DNA from: a virus
Virus record (IMG/VR): IMGVR_UViG_3300007345_000035
Span: 1-64,000 of that record
DNA: 64,000 nt
Direction: 5' to 3' (one strand)
Made by a program: the position numbers and the translations under genes. Below the pieces are notes generated by a model. That model made no database searches and was not told where the DNA came from. It saw nothing but the letters and a program-made list of their open reading frames with translations. Shown in pieces: positions 8,297 through 17,010 of this stretch (the stretch's first letter is position 1; each line of letters begins with the position of its first letter).

Positions 8297-8311
8297 GGGG
8301 CTCCACGGTGC

Positions 8312-9712
8312 TCAGCTGGTGGCGAAGCTGGTGGTCAGGGTCGCGTTGATGACATCGCCGGTCGCGGTGTCGGTCAGGGACAGGCGGGCCAGCACGGGCA
8401 AGCTGTCGTCCGCCACGCCGACATCGGCCAACGGGGTGAAGGTCTCGGTGGTCAGGGACTGCACGCCGGTGGTCTGGCGGACCAGCACAATCAGGTCGGC
8501 CTCCTCCACGTCGTTGCCGAAGGTCCAGCGCCGCCAGTCCAGGTAGGTGGCCAGGCGCGAGGCCATCGAGCGGTAGACCTCCTGGAGGGTGAAGCCGGGG
8601 GCCAGGGTGATCTCGGCCTCGATCTCGACGCTGGTCAGCGAGACGTTGGACAGGCTGACCTCGAGGCCCGCCCGCGTGCGCGCTTCCAAGTACTCCTCGA
8701 TGGCGGTGAGCTCGGCCGCGGTGAACGATGACCCGTTGCGCTGTAGGACCTTGGCCTTCATGGTCCGCGCCACGCTGGTGTCGCTGTCGCGGATGGCACG
8801 CAGCACCCGCTCGTCGGCCGCGTTGGCGATGGCACCCAACCAGAGCTCGGTCTCCTGCGATGCGGCCGCGCCCCACTGGGCCGCCCGTCGCCGGCCCGCG
8901 TAGTCGGCCTCCACGTCCTCGCCGCCCGTCGCTGGTTCGGGGTTGTACACGGCAGCGATGCCGTCCACGCCGATGGCCAGGTCGGTGACGCTGTATGCCT
9001 GCACGTTGCCGCTGGAGCCAGCGGACACGGCCTCGCACCAAACGCGGTCCAGGAGGCCCACAGCGCTGCCCTCGCCGCTCAGGACCGGGTTGGCGGCCCC
9101 GGTGGTCACCGACTCGGTCAGGCCGAACTGCACGCCGTCCTCGGTGTTGACCAGCGTGTCCGCGGCCAGGGTGATGCGGGCCAGGACCTCGACGTTCTCC
9201 GACCCTGGGCTGTAGCTGTTGGTGAGGGTGGCCACCTCGAGTTCGTCGCCGCTGTTGGGGCCGGTGCCGCTGGTGATGGCGATGATGGCCCCGGTTGCCT
9301 CGCTGTCGGACCCGTCGGCGCTGCGGATCACCATGTCCATGCCCACGTCGAAGCCGCCGCTGTCCTCCACCTCGATCAGGTCGGTGGCTCCGGTGGTGAC
9401 CGCGGTCACGGTGGTGGTCTCGGGCTTCACCACCAGCAGCAGCTTGGCGTTGCTGGTCTTCAGCCGCTCGACGCCGTGCTCCTGCATCACCTGGCTCAGG
9501 AACTCGCCCTGAGCGCCCAGCAGGGTCGTGCGGCGCAGCAGAGCCACGTAGAGCTGTTGCCCGATCTCGGCCACGCCCGCGGCCGCGAACGCCAGCGCCC
9601 GGGTCAGGCTGTTGCGCCCATACCAGGTCAGCTGGTCGCAGTAGGCCATCGTGGTGCGGATGAAGCGCTGTGCGAGGGTGTCGCGGTCCTGAAGGACGGG
9701 GGGCACGGCCAT
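8312..9712 (-). CDS. Baseplate J-like protein (gp47/J family)
   Basis: A 466-residue baseplate wedge component of contractile tails. The order of features matches the family: N-terminal helical region (LTRALAFAAAGVAEIGQQLY), a repeated beta-domain stretch (residues of about 95-225), then TGGEDVEADYAGRRRAAQWG, the acidic-basic signature that precedes the conserved helices in baseplate J proteins, and a C-terminal domain with VSLTSVEIEAEITLAPGFTLQEV. Neighbours on both sides are baseplate genes. The ribosome site GAGGAG lies seven bases before the ATG. With the sheath gene it establishes the contractile-tail type. Confidence 0.85.
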   Translation of the reverse strand: MAVPPVLQDRDTLAQRFIRTTMAYCDQLTWYGRNSLTRALAFAAAGVAEIGQQLYVALLRRTTLLGAQGEFLSQVMQEHGVERLKTSNAKLLLVVKPETTTVTAVTTGATDLIEVEDSGGFDVGMDMVIRSADGSDSEATGAIIAITSGTGPNSGDELEVATLTNSYSPGSENVEVLARITLAADTLVNTEDGVQFGLTESVTTGAANPVLSGEGSAVGLLDRVWCEAVSAGSSGNVQAYSVTDLAIGVDGIAAVYNPEPATGGEDVEADYAGRRRAAQWGAAASQETELWLGAIANAADERVLRAIRDSDTSVARTMKAKVLQRNGSSFTAAELTAIEEYLEARTRAGLEVSLSNVSLTSVEIEAEITLAPGFTLQEVYRSMASRLATYLDWRRWTFGNDVEEADLIVLVRQTTGVQSLTTETFTPLADVGVADDSLPVLARLSLTDTATGDVINATLTTSFATS

Positions 9713-9769
9713 TGGTGAACTCCTCGCGTAGGATAAGGCGCACGAAGGTAGTGAACCACCGGACCTGGG

Positions 9770-11479
9770 TCAGGGGCCGCCCGTCCGCAGCGTGACGCCG
9801 TTGATGGCTCGCAGGGTCACAGACAGCCCCACGCCCCCACCGCCGTCCTCGAGCAGGTCGATCTGGGTGACGGCCTGGATGCGTGGGTCCGTGGTCAGCT
9901 CGGTGCTCACGCGGGCGCTCAGGAAGCGGGTGCGGATGAGGTCGCCGTAGCCCTGGGTCGTCCGCAGGAGCTCGGCCTCGATGTCAGCGATCAACAGGGC
10001 CGCGCCCTGCGTGAGCACGTCGTCCTCGCTGACGACGGCCAGGTCGCCCTGCTCGTCCACGTCGAAGTCTGTGCTGAGGTCGCGCCCCCACGCGGTCTTG
10101 CCGATGTGGCTGTCGAAGGTGGGCAGGCCGTCGATGGACTGGGGGCCGCTGGACCGGCGCACGGGGATGTCGATCGTGGTGCCAGGCCGCAGCAGCTCGT
10201 CCGGGGTCTTCTGGTTGGCCTCCACGATCCGCTCAAAGGGCACACCAAAGGCGCGCTGGAGCCCCGCCGGGGTGTCCGACAGCAGCACCACGTACTCGGA
10301 GCTGCCCGCGATCTCGGGTCGCCGGTGCCCCTTGGTGGAGCCCCCGCTCAGGTACTCGCTGAACTCGGCGTCGGACATGCCGAACAGCCGCCCCATGCTG
10401 TCCTGCTGGGCCATGGCGTCCCGCACGTCCAAGAACGCGCTGAGCTCGTCGAACGCGCGGAGCTCGGCGATGTCGTCCGTGCCGTCGGGCACCACGATGG
10501 CCCCGTCAGACCGCACGCGCGGGGTCGGGTCTGGCGGGGTTCCGGTGAAGTCGGCCGCAGAGACGCCCTGCCGGCGCAGGACACCGGCCACGTCCTCCAT
10601 GCCCTGGACCGCACGCTTGGCGTTGCCCAGCAGGTTGCTGATCCCCTCGTTGGCCGCCACGCTGGCGAAGCTGCCGCGGGTGTCCCCGCTGAACAGGCGG
10701 GTGGCGGCATCGACCTGGCCAGCCACAGCCTGAGACGTGTCCGCGAGCTCGCCGATGCCGACGCCCAGCGCGTTTGCGTGCGCGTTGAGCGTGTCCTCGA
10801 GGGTGGTCCCCTTGACCAGCTCGTTGGCGGTGTCCCACGCGACCAGGCCAGACATCAGCTTCGACAGCACGGCCTGGAACCCGCCCGCCTGCACCAGCGG
10901 CCCGGCCTCTTTCACCAGCAGGTTGTAGTCGCTGCGCCCGTCGGCGCTCTTGGCCGTGCGGATGAACTCAAAGCTCTGGATCTGGACCTCAAAGGCCAGC
11001 TGGTGCCACAGGTCGTAGAGGTTGATGGCGAAGAGGTCGGTGTCCTCGTTGTAGTCGGCCAGCAGGAAGCTGATCTGGGGGCTGCCGCTGAGCAGGTTGA
11101 TGGCCTCCTCGACCGCGTGCTTGGTCAGTGCATCGCTCAGGCGGACCACCTCGTTGTAGAAGCGCTGTCGGCGGATCTCGCCCGTCCCGATGTACGGACC
11201 CAGGCCAGCGGACGCCACGCCGAAGGAGCCAGCGAAGCGGCCCATGCGCAGGGCGCGACCGGCCTTGGTGTGGACGGTTCGGTCGCCACCGGTCTCCATG
11301 ACGGTGGACCTGGACGTGTCCGTCCAGCGCCAGTTGTTGGGGCTGATCACCAGGGGGTGGAGCGCGATGGTGTTGACCAGCGCGGTGGCCGCGCCTTGCG
11401 GGGTGAAGGTGCGGCGGACCCGGACCACTTCGAACAGCAGCAGGTTCAGTTGGCCGGTGTTGTTGACGGTCGCGGGCAT
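9770..11479 (-). CDS. Baseplate protein with LysM-like and gp25-like (W) domains fused
   Basis: A 569-residue protein. The N-terminal 200 residues (RVRRTFTPQGAATALVNTIALHP, SQISFLLADYNEDTD-like strands) look like a tail or baseplate structural domain. Residues of about 395-440 (LSDTPAGLQRAFGVPFERIV, then DELLRPGTTIDIPV) form a LysM-type module. Residues of about 455-565 (AWGRDLSTDFDVDEQGDLAVV, GDLIRTRFLSARV) resemble gp25/W-family baseplate wedge proteins, which are normally separate small genes. The start codon directly follows the preceding stop (TAGATG). The fusion is read from the sequence; the exact family of the N-terminus is uncertain. Confidence 0.65.
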   Translation of the reverse strand: MPATVNNTGQLNLLLFEVVRVRRTFTPQGAATALVNTIALHPLVISPNNWRWTDTSRSTVMETGGDRTVHTKAGRALRMGRFAGSFGVASAGLGPYIGTGEIRRQRFYNEVVRLSDALTKHAVEEAINLLSGSPQISFLLADYNEDTDLFAINLYDLWHQLAFEVQIQSFEFIRTAKSADGRSDYNLLVKEAGPLVQAGGFQAVLSKLMSGLVAWDTANELVKGTTLEDTLNAHANALGVGIGELADTSQAVAGQVDAATRLFSGDTRGSFASVAANEGISNLLGNAKRAVQGMEDVAGVLRRQGVSAADFTGTPPDPTPRVRSDGAIVVPDGTDDIAELRAFDELSAFLDVRDAMAQQDSMGRLFGMSDAEFSEYLSGGSTKGHRRPEIAGSSEYVVLLSDTPAGLQRAFGVPFERIVEANQKTPDELLRPGTTIDIPVRRSSGPQSIDGLPTFDSHIGKTAWGRDLSTDFDVDEQGDLAVVSEDDVLTQGAALLIADIEAELLRTTQGYGDLIRTRFLSARVSTELTTDPRIQAVTQIDLLEDGGGGVGLSVTLRAINGVTLRTGGP

Positions 11480-12400
11480 CTACGCTCCCAGGGCCTGGAT
11501 GTTTAGGTGGCACCCGTCGGCAGTGGTTCGGATTGTGCCCGCGCCAAGAGAGCGCACACCGCGCACGCGCAGCACGTCGTTCGCGGTCACGCTGATGATG
11601 CGGCCGGAGACCGCCGCGCTCGCCCCGTGGTCGGCCTGGCGGCAGTAGTAGCGACGGCGCGTCCCGGGCACCTCCACGCTGTTGATCTCGATGTACGACG
11701 CCACGTCTGAGCGGCCGACGCCGCTGCTGTTCTCGAAGGTCAGGTCCAGGTCCACGCGGATCCTGCCGGTGTTCAGGATGGTGATCAGCCCGGTGCCGCT
11801 GGCATAGGTGAAGTCGCTGGCGTCGATGATGTCGGCCGTGCCGTCCCAGAGTACGGTCTGAGCTGTGCCGGTGAACCCGGCCTGGACCGTGGTCCGCACG
11901 AGTTGGACCATGGGCAGATCGCCAGCGCTGACCCCGTCCGCCCCGTCCGCGCCAGCTGGCCCTGTGGGCCCTGTGGGCCCTGTGGCCCCTGTCGCGCCCG
12001 TAGCCCCCGGGTCGCCCTGGGGCCCAGTCGCTCCGGTCGGCCCTGGGTCGCCCTGCGGGCCCGGCGCACCAACCAGGTCCGCCAGCACCGGGTCGCCGTC
12101 GGCGTTGAAGCCAGCCAGCTTTGTCGCGGGCACAATGGCCTCGTCGCCTCGGTGCGCGCTGTCGCCCCACTCCAGGTTCGTCAGGCCGGCGTGGTCGCTG
12201 GTGCCACCGCCACCACCGAAGGCGTCCCACACCTTGGTGAGACCGGTGCCCCCGTCCAGGACCAGGTCCACGACCTTGGCCAGGGCCAGCAGCAGCCCGG
12301 TCTTGAACGCGGCGCGCGTGGGATCCGCGTAGTCCGACCCCACGGCATCAGCCATCTGGGCGTCCATCTCGTCTCGGACCTCGATGGGATCGACCGCCAT
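11480..12400 (-). CDS. Collagen-like fibre protein
   Basis: A 306-residue protein. Residues 111-155 are fifteen uninterrupted Gly-X-Y triplets rich in Pro, Thr and Asp, predicted to form a trimeric collagen-like stalk. Before it lies a 110-residue helical head with a GGGGG turn. After it lies a beta-rich C-terminal domain (FTGTAQTVLWDGTADIID, DLDLTFENSSG), resembling C1q/TNF-like or fibre-tip domains. Such proteins trimerise as fibres or whiskers. It lies between the hub/spike genes and the LysM/gp25 gene, with stop-start adjacency (TAGATG) on both sides, so it is likely a baseplate-attached fibre. Confidence 0.75.
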   Translation of the reverse strand: MAVDPIEVRDEMDAQMADAVGSDYADPTRAAFKTGLLLALAKVVDLVLDGGTGLTKVWDAFGGGGGTSDHAGLTNLEWGDSAHRGDEAIVPATKLAGFNADGDPVLADLVGAPGPQGDPGPTGATGPQGDPGATGATGATGPTGPTGPAGADGADGVSAGDLPMVQLVRTTVQAGFTGTAQTVLWDGTADIIDASDFTYASGTGLITILNTGRIRVDLDLTFENSSGVGRSDVASYIEINSVEVPGTRRRYYCRQADHGASAAVSGRIISVTANDVLRVRGVRSLGAGTIRTTADGCHLNIQALGA

Positions 12401-13144
12401 CTACTCGCTCTCCAGTTTCTGGGTCAGGTACGGGTTTGTCGCGTCCGGGAGCTGCGCCGCGGTGACGAACGTGGACAGGTTGGGCCCGGCCACGCCCATC
12501 GCGGACATGAACGCCAGGACCTCGGCCAGGCCCAGTGCCAGCGCGGTGAGGCCGGTCGAGGTCATCAGGCGGAACACGGGCCCACCGGCTGAGACCTTGG
12601 CGGTGCTGTCGCTCAGGTCCACCCGCAGAGCGGCGGCCAGCTGGTCCAGGTTGCTGGCCAGGAGCAGTCGCAGCTGATGGGTGGCGGCCACCTCGAGGAC
12701 ACCAGCGGTCGCGGGCTGGCCTGGGGTCTTGGTGGTGTGGCCCGCCGAGATCCGAACCTCGCCGCCCGCGGCGGGCTTGAGCTTGAGGAACAGGGCGTCG
12801 GCGTCGGCCACGTCGCTCAGGACCCGGCCGACCTGGTCGTCGGCGCTGCTGGTCTGTTGGACCGCGCCCATGACCACCACGCGCCCGTCCACCTTGTCGT
12901 AGACCAGCAGGTCGCCAGCGACCTTGACCTCGCCGGTGCGCGTGAACTGCCACGGTCGAGGGAGCTTGCTGACGCCCTCGGTGCCCCCGCCCCATGTGCC
13001 CACCATGAAGGAGACCTGGTCCAACGGGATCCGGTCGCCGTTCGTCCCACGCAGGAACACACGCCGGCCGCTGCCCTGCTCGAGGCGGCCCATGCGGGGA
13101 CCGCGGTAGCCCTTGGGCTTTTGCTTGGTGACGCCCTGGTCCAT
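12401..13144 (-). CDS. Putative baseplate spike or hub-associated protein
   Basis: A 247-residue protein immediately after the hub gene (TGATG overlap), the place of gpV/gp5-type spikes. A basic N-terminus (KQKPKGYRGPRMGR) is followed by strands such as WQFTRTGEVKVAGDLLVYD and GRVVVMGAV that suit an OB-fold or beta-barrel, then ADALFLKLKPAAGGEVRISAG, and a hydrophobic helical C-terminal part (TGLTALALGLAEVLAFMSAM). No VgrG or lysozyme motif is visible. Spike function rests on position alone. Confidence 0.45.
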   Translation of the reverse strand: MDQGVTKQKPKGYRGPRMGRLEQGSGRRVFLRGTNGDRIPLDQVSFMVGTWGGGTEGVSKLPRPWQFTRTGEVKVAGDLLVYDKVDGRVVVMGAVQQTSSADDQVGRVLSDVADADALFLKLKPAAGGEVRISAGHTTKTPGQPATAGVLEVAATHQLRLLLASNLDQLAAALRVDLSDSTAKVSAGGPVFRLMTSTGLTALALGLAEVLAFMSAMGVAGPNLSTFVTAAQLPDATNPYLTQKLESE

Positions 13145-14790
13145 CAGCTGTTCTCGCCGAACTTGCCCGGTCGGGTGATGTCTGCGGCCGTGGTTCGGAA
13201 CGTGATGTCACTGCCCAGCGCATCGGGGTTCGGCGGCGCACCGTCCAGGATGCTGATGTCCACGTAGGACCCGGGCACGTCGGGGACCGCGTCGTTGACC
13301 TCCTGCAGCCAGTCCTGGGTCATCTCCGCGTTGTGCCCGCGCGCCAGCGCCAGCGTGCAGAGGTAGGGGTTGCCGAAGGTCCACTGGTGCGTGACGCCCA
13401 GCGTGTAGTAGTCGAGGCCCCGGCTGTCCCCGCGGGGGGCGTCTGACCACGGCAGGCGGACCTTGTCGCCCACGCGGTAGTGGTCGCGCCCTCGCACCAC
13501 CACGTTGCCAGCCTCGAGCTCGCTGAGCGGGCCGTACCAGTTGAACAGGCGGTTGCGCGCGTCGGCCACCTCCTCGCCCAGGATGCGGTCGTACTCGCTG
13601 GGGCTCTCGCGCTGCAGCTCGGTGTTGCTGCCCACCAGGTTCAGGCTGGTGTTGTACGCCTGCAGGCCGAACTTCCGGGCCGCCCACAGGTCGAGCAGCG
13701 GGTAGCCCAGGCGGTTCTGGAACTCGGACGGGTTGCCGATCAGGGAGCGCCGCGATTGGGCGACGAACAGCGCGTAGCCCTCGTCGTCGGCCACGCCCAG
13801 GTTGGCCTGGATCACGTCGTTGAGCTCGATGGTGTGGAACGGCTCGCCCGTCACCAAACAGCGCATGTCCTCCCAGCTGTTCCCGGGGCTGGTGGTGACC
13901 GGGGCCCGCTTCATCAGCTCCTCGTCAAAGGGCTTGGGCCTCACGATGAGCACGGCGCGCGGGAGCTCACGGTCCTCCGATGGGATGTAGTCCACGCGGA
14001 TCTCGTAGAAGTCCCGGTCGAGGATCTGCGAGATCAGCCCCATGACAGAGCCGCTGGCGGACTGCATCCCCTCGTTGTAGACCCGGTCGTCGTGCCAGGT
14101 GGTGACGGTGTCCTCAGTCTCGATGTAGTCGGACAGTCGCCCGTCGCCGCCCAGGAGCTTGGACAGCAGAGGCACGCGCATGGTCGTGGCCTCCTCCAGG
14201 AGGTAGTCCACCACGTCCTGGACCCGGACGCCGACCCAGGACCTGGTGACGCCGCTTGTCGCGGTCTCGTCGGGCACCTCGGGGCCCATGAGCCGGAAGA
14301 TCATGGACTCCAGCGGGTGGCCCTCGCCGAAGGCCGCGCGCACGGCCGTGACCCACTTGTCGAAGCCGGGCCCGCCCAGGATGGGCAGCACGACGTGGTC
14401 GTTGACCAGGCCCTTGCCGATGCACTTGCCGGTGATGGTCAGCCCGTAGCCGGCTTGGGGCCCGCTCATGCGCACCTGCTTGTTCCGCTTGCCGACTAAA
14501 CCCGCCATGATGCCGCCGTGCTGCTCAAAGCCGATGGCGACCACCGTGTTGGCCCTGAGCCGCTTGTAGAGCTCGGCCGTGCGCCGGATGTCCGACGGGG
14601 TCTGATCCCCCACGCCCCCCTGCCGGGGCAGAAGGGTCAACGAGAAAGACGCCGTGGGCTGGCGGATGTCGCGCGCGACGGTGAACGAGACCACCTCGGC
14701 GCTCAGGTCGATCTTGTCGGCCCCGTCGTCGCCTACCCAGGCCACAACCTTGGCCTGACCGCGCTGGTGGCCCGGGTCACTCGCCATCAC
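13144..14790 (-). CDS. Baseplate hub protein (gpD/gp27-like late control protein)
   Basis: A 548-residue protein between the tape measure and the putative spike. Its layout is that of gpD/XkdQ/gp27 hubs: an N-terminal beta-domain (AKVVAWVGDDGADKIDLSAEVVSFTV), an insertion with WVGVRVQDVVDYLLEEATT, and a C-terminal region GNVVVRGRDHYRVGDKVRLPW ending in YTLGVTHQWTFGNPYLCTLAL, a phrase typical of hub proteins that set up a tail-tube-like ring. It should sit at the tail tip beneath the tube. The start is GTG (14788-14790), with an ATG one codon later, and it overlaps the end of the tape measure gene. Confidence 0.75.
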   Translation of the reverse strand: MMASDPGHQRGQAKVVAWVGDDGADKIDLSAEVVSFTVARDIRQPTASFSLTLLPRQGGVGDQTPSDIRRTAELYKRLRANTVVAIGFEQHGGIMAGLVGKRNKQVRMSGPQAGYGLTITGKCIGKGLVNDHVVLPILGGPGFDKWVTAVRAAFGEGHPLESMIFRLMGPEVPDETATSGVTRSWVGVRVQDVVDYLLEEATTMRVPLLSKLLGGDGRLSDYIETEDTVTTWHDDRVYNEGMQSASGSVMGLISQILDRDFYEIRVDYIPSEDRELPRAVLIVRPKPFDEELMKRAPVTTSPGNSWEDMRCLVTGEPFHTIELNDVIQANLGVADDEGYALFVAQSRRSLIGNPSEFQNRLGYPLLDLWAARKFGLQAYNTSLNLVGSNTELQRESPSEYDRILGEEVADARNRLFNWYGPLSELEAGNVVVRGRDHYRVGDKVRLPWSDAPRGDSRGLDYYTLGVTHQWTFGNPYLCTLALARGHNAEMTQDWLQEVNDAVPDVPGSYVDISILDGAPPNPDALGSDITFRTTAADITRPGKFGENS

Positions 14791-16594
14791 TGCCGCCCAC
14801 GTACTGCTCTTGGTAGCGCCCGGCCGTCGTGTCGCTGAACAGCCCGTCGAAGCCAGCCTGCTCGAGGGCCATCAGCAGGATCTTGCCCTGGGGGCTGACC
14901 TGGATGATCTGGGCAGCGCCAGCCATGGCCGGGCCGTAGCCCGTCTCACCGCGCATGGATGCGTCCCAGTTTCTCTTCGTGTCTGTTGCGATCTCGCCGT
15001 ACAGGCCACCGCCGTACTGATCGTTCAGGCTGCCCTTGTCGCCCCACTTGTTCAGCGCGCGTGAGAGCCGGTTGATGGCGCTGACCAGCTTGACCAGCAT
15101 GGTGCCCCAGTCCACGCCCGTCAGCTTCTGGAACGCCTGCAGGGTCTGATCCGCCGTGTCGGTCAGCTTCATCAGCGTCTCAGCCATGGCGGGCCCGTAG
15201 CGCATGGACAGGCCCTCCATCTGGACCTGTCGCCAGTCGCCGGCACCCGCTCGACCAGCCAGCCCGGCCATGCCGGCGAACCCGCTCTCGTCGAACGCGG
15301 CGCGCTCCTTCTGACTCAGTCCGCCGTAGAACGCGTCCAGGTCCTCGACCCCGGACAGCTTGTCCAGCATGGGCTGCATCTCGGGGTTGGTCAGGAACGC
15401 GGCGAGCTTGTCCAGCTCGTGCGCCCGCAACCCAGGCATGGTGGTCTCAAGCGCGCGGAACGCGTACTGTTTGTCCGCGCCGCGTGCAGAGAACTCCTGG
15501 TGCAGGTAGCCCAGGTTCTGGACGCCGGCCTCGCCGTAGAACCCGGCCTCGGACTGCATCCGCATACCGATGTAGCCAGGACCACCAGGCTGCCCGTAGC
15601 CCATGGCGCGCATCAGCAGGGTCTGCATGGCGGGGTTGTCCGCGCCCGCGTTCAGGCGGGCCATGAACTCCACGCCCATCTGGCCCCTGCCCCGTTCGTC
15701 GCCCGGCCCGAAGATCAGGCCAGGGATGGCCGTCGTGGCCAGCGCGCCGGTGACCGACGACTTGCCCGTGCGCCGAAACGTCTCCTCGCTGACCGACGCG
15801 ATGGTGCGGATGTGCTCGGCCAGGCGTCCGCCGTCCATGCCGGTGGTGACAGCTCGGCCGATGATCTGGGCCAAGCCGGTGCGGTCCACACCCAGCCCTG
15901 GGCTGCTGCCGTGGGTGTACTTCTCGATGGAGCTCAGGCCGCCGATGGCGTCGCCCCCCAACCCGTAGTTGCGTTGGATGCCCGCGAAGCTCTGGAACTG
16001 GGCCTTGGTCGGGTCGTTCACGTTGGAGCCCATCAGCTCCATCATCTGGGCGGTCTGCCCCACGGTGAACGCCATCGCGCTGCCCCACCCGTGGACCGCG
16101 CCCTCTCCCTCGCGGAAGCGCCGGTTGAGCTGCGCCATGACGCTGGACAGCTGCATGAAGTGGTTGGCGCGCGCGGTGAAGAAGCTGAGCAGGCCGCCAC
16201 CCAGCGCCAGGCCGGCACCGATGGCCGCGCCCTTCAAGCCCAGGGACATCGCGCCGCTGGCGATGCGTTGGCCCAGTCCGGGCTTGCTCCCACCGCCACC
16301 GCCAGGGGCAGGCGGGGGGACGGGCGGGGGCTTGCCGCCCTCGGGCCCCTGACCACCACCACCTGGTGCGGGCCCGACCGGAGGGGGGGAACCAGACCCG
16401 GCCCCGTCCCCAGGAGCACCGCCACCACCACCGCCACCACCGCCACCTGCCACGCCCTGGTAGCGCTCAGCGACACGGGTCAGCTGGTCGAGCTCGCCGC
16501 GGTACTCGCGCATCGCTGCCGTGTACTGGCGTAGCTGCCCGATCTCCGCGAGGGTGCGGAAGCGGATCGTCGAAGTCTTGTCCGGTCCAGCCAT
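14777..16594 (-). CDS. Tail tape measure protein
   Basis: A 605-residue protein placed exactly where tape measures lie, after the frameshifted chaperone genes and before the hub. It has an N-terminal helix (EIGQLRQYTAAMREYRGELDQL-like coiled coil), a Gly/Pro-rich linker at residues of about 47-105 with runs of Gly, a hydrophobic segment (AAIGAGLALGGGLLSFF) near residue 125, and a long mainly helical remainder. At about 1.5 angstroms per residue it implies a short tail near 90 nm. The ribosome site GAGG overlaps the stop of the upstream frameshift extension. No lysozyme or peptidase domain is visible. Confidence 0.8.
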   Translation of the reverse strand: MAGPDKTSTIRFRTLAEIGQLRQYTAAMREYRGELDQLTRVAERYQGVAGGGGGGGGGGAPGDGAGSGSPPPVGPAPGGGGQGPEGGKPPPVPPPAPGGGGGSKPGLGQRIASGAMSLGLKGAAIGAGLALGGGLLSFFTARANHFMQLSSVMAQLNRRFREGEGAVHGWGSAMAFTVGQTAQMMELMGSNVNDPTKAQFQSFAGIQRNYGLGGDAIGGLSSIEKYTHGSSPGLGVDRTGLAQIIGRAVTTGMDGGRLAEHIRTIASVSEETFRRTGKSSVTGALATTAIPGLIFGPGDERGRGQMGVEFMARLNAGADNPAMQTLLMRAMGYGQPGGPGYIGMRMQSEAGFYGEAGVQNLGYLHQEFSARGADKQYAFRALETTMPGLRAHELDKLAAFLTNPEMQPMLDKLSGVEDLDAFYGGLSQKERAAFDESGFAGMAGLAGRAGAGDWRQVQMEGLSMRYGPAMAETLMKLTDTADQTLQAFQKLTGVDWGTMLVKLVSAINRLSRALNKWGDKGSLNDQYGGGLYGEIATDTKRNWDASMRGETGYGPAMAGAAQIIQVSPQGKILLMALEQAGFDGLFSDTTAGRYQEQYVGGSDGE

Positions 16595-16602
16595 TGGGCC
16601 TC

Positions 16603-17010
16603 TTAGTCCATGGTCAGGGTAATCCGCTCGATGCGCGTGGCGGGCTTCTCTCGGCCCAGTACGGCCATCAACGCCTTCTGCGTGGTCTTGGCCTGCGTGA
16701 AGTCGTTGGAGCGGTCCACCATGTCAGCGATGCCCTTCATGTCCTTCTGCAGGTCCAGCACGGTCTGGCGGTCGGCCTCCATCTGCCGCTTCTCGTCGGT
16801 CGCGTGGATGGCGATCTGGAGCAGGTCCCACTGCAGCTCGTCGTCGGTCATCGACAGGAAGCGCGGGTCGTTGGGGGGCAGGTTGTAGTGCCGACGCCAG
16901 ATCGAGCGCATGGACCTGGCCTCCGCTCGCGCATGCTCCACCAAGGGTGGGTCCACCTTGCCGGGCCGTCCCTCGAGGTCGGCCATCAGCAGGGCGCGAG
17001 CGGCTACGCT
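16603..17010 (-). CDS. Tail assembly chaperone, -1 frameshift extension (GT-like part)
   Basis: This frame encodes about 135 residues (from SVAARALLMADLEGRPGK to ERITLTMD) expected to be made only as a fusion to the upstream 17004-17579 product after slippage at 17010-17016. The only ATG in a position to start it alone (16984-16986) has no ribosome site. The fusion would be 325 residues. In lambda and most long-tailed phages this extended chaperone coats the tape measure protein and recruits tube subunits. The segment is helical and charged (MTDDELQWDLLQIAIHATD). The tape measure start follows nine bases after its stop. Confidence 0.82.
   Translation of the reverse strand, partial: SVAARALLMADLEGRPGKVDPPLVEHARAEARSMRSIWRRHYNLPPNDPRFLSMTDDELQWDLLQIAIHATDEKRQMEADRQTVLDLQKDMKGIADMVDRSNDFTQAKTTQKALMAVLGREKPATRIERITLTMD

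Noticed and set aside
4565-8731. A 1,388-codon open frame on the plus strand opposite the tail-tip genes
   Set aside because: It is antisense to recognised baseplate and tail genes and its translation is low-complexity Val/Gly/Ala/His. GC-rich third positions keep the opposite frame open.
16603-16986. Independent 127-residue gene downstream of the tail chaperone
   Set aside because: No ribosome site precedes its ATG, and an in-phase slippery heptamer explains it better as a frameshift extension.
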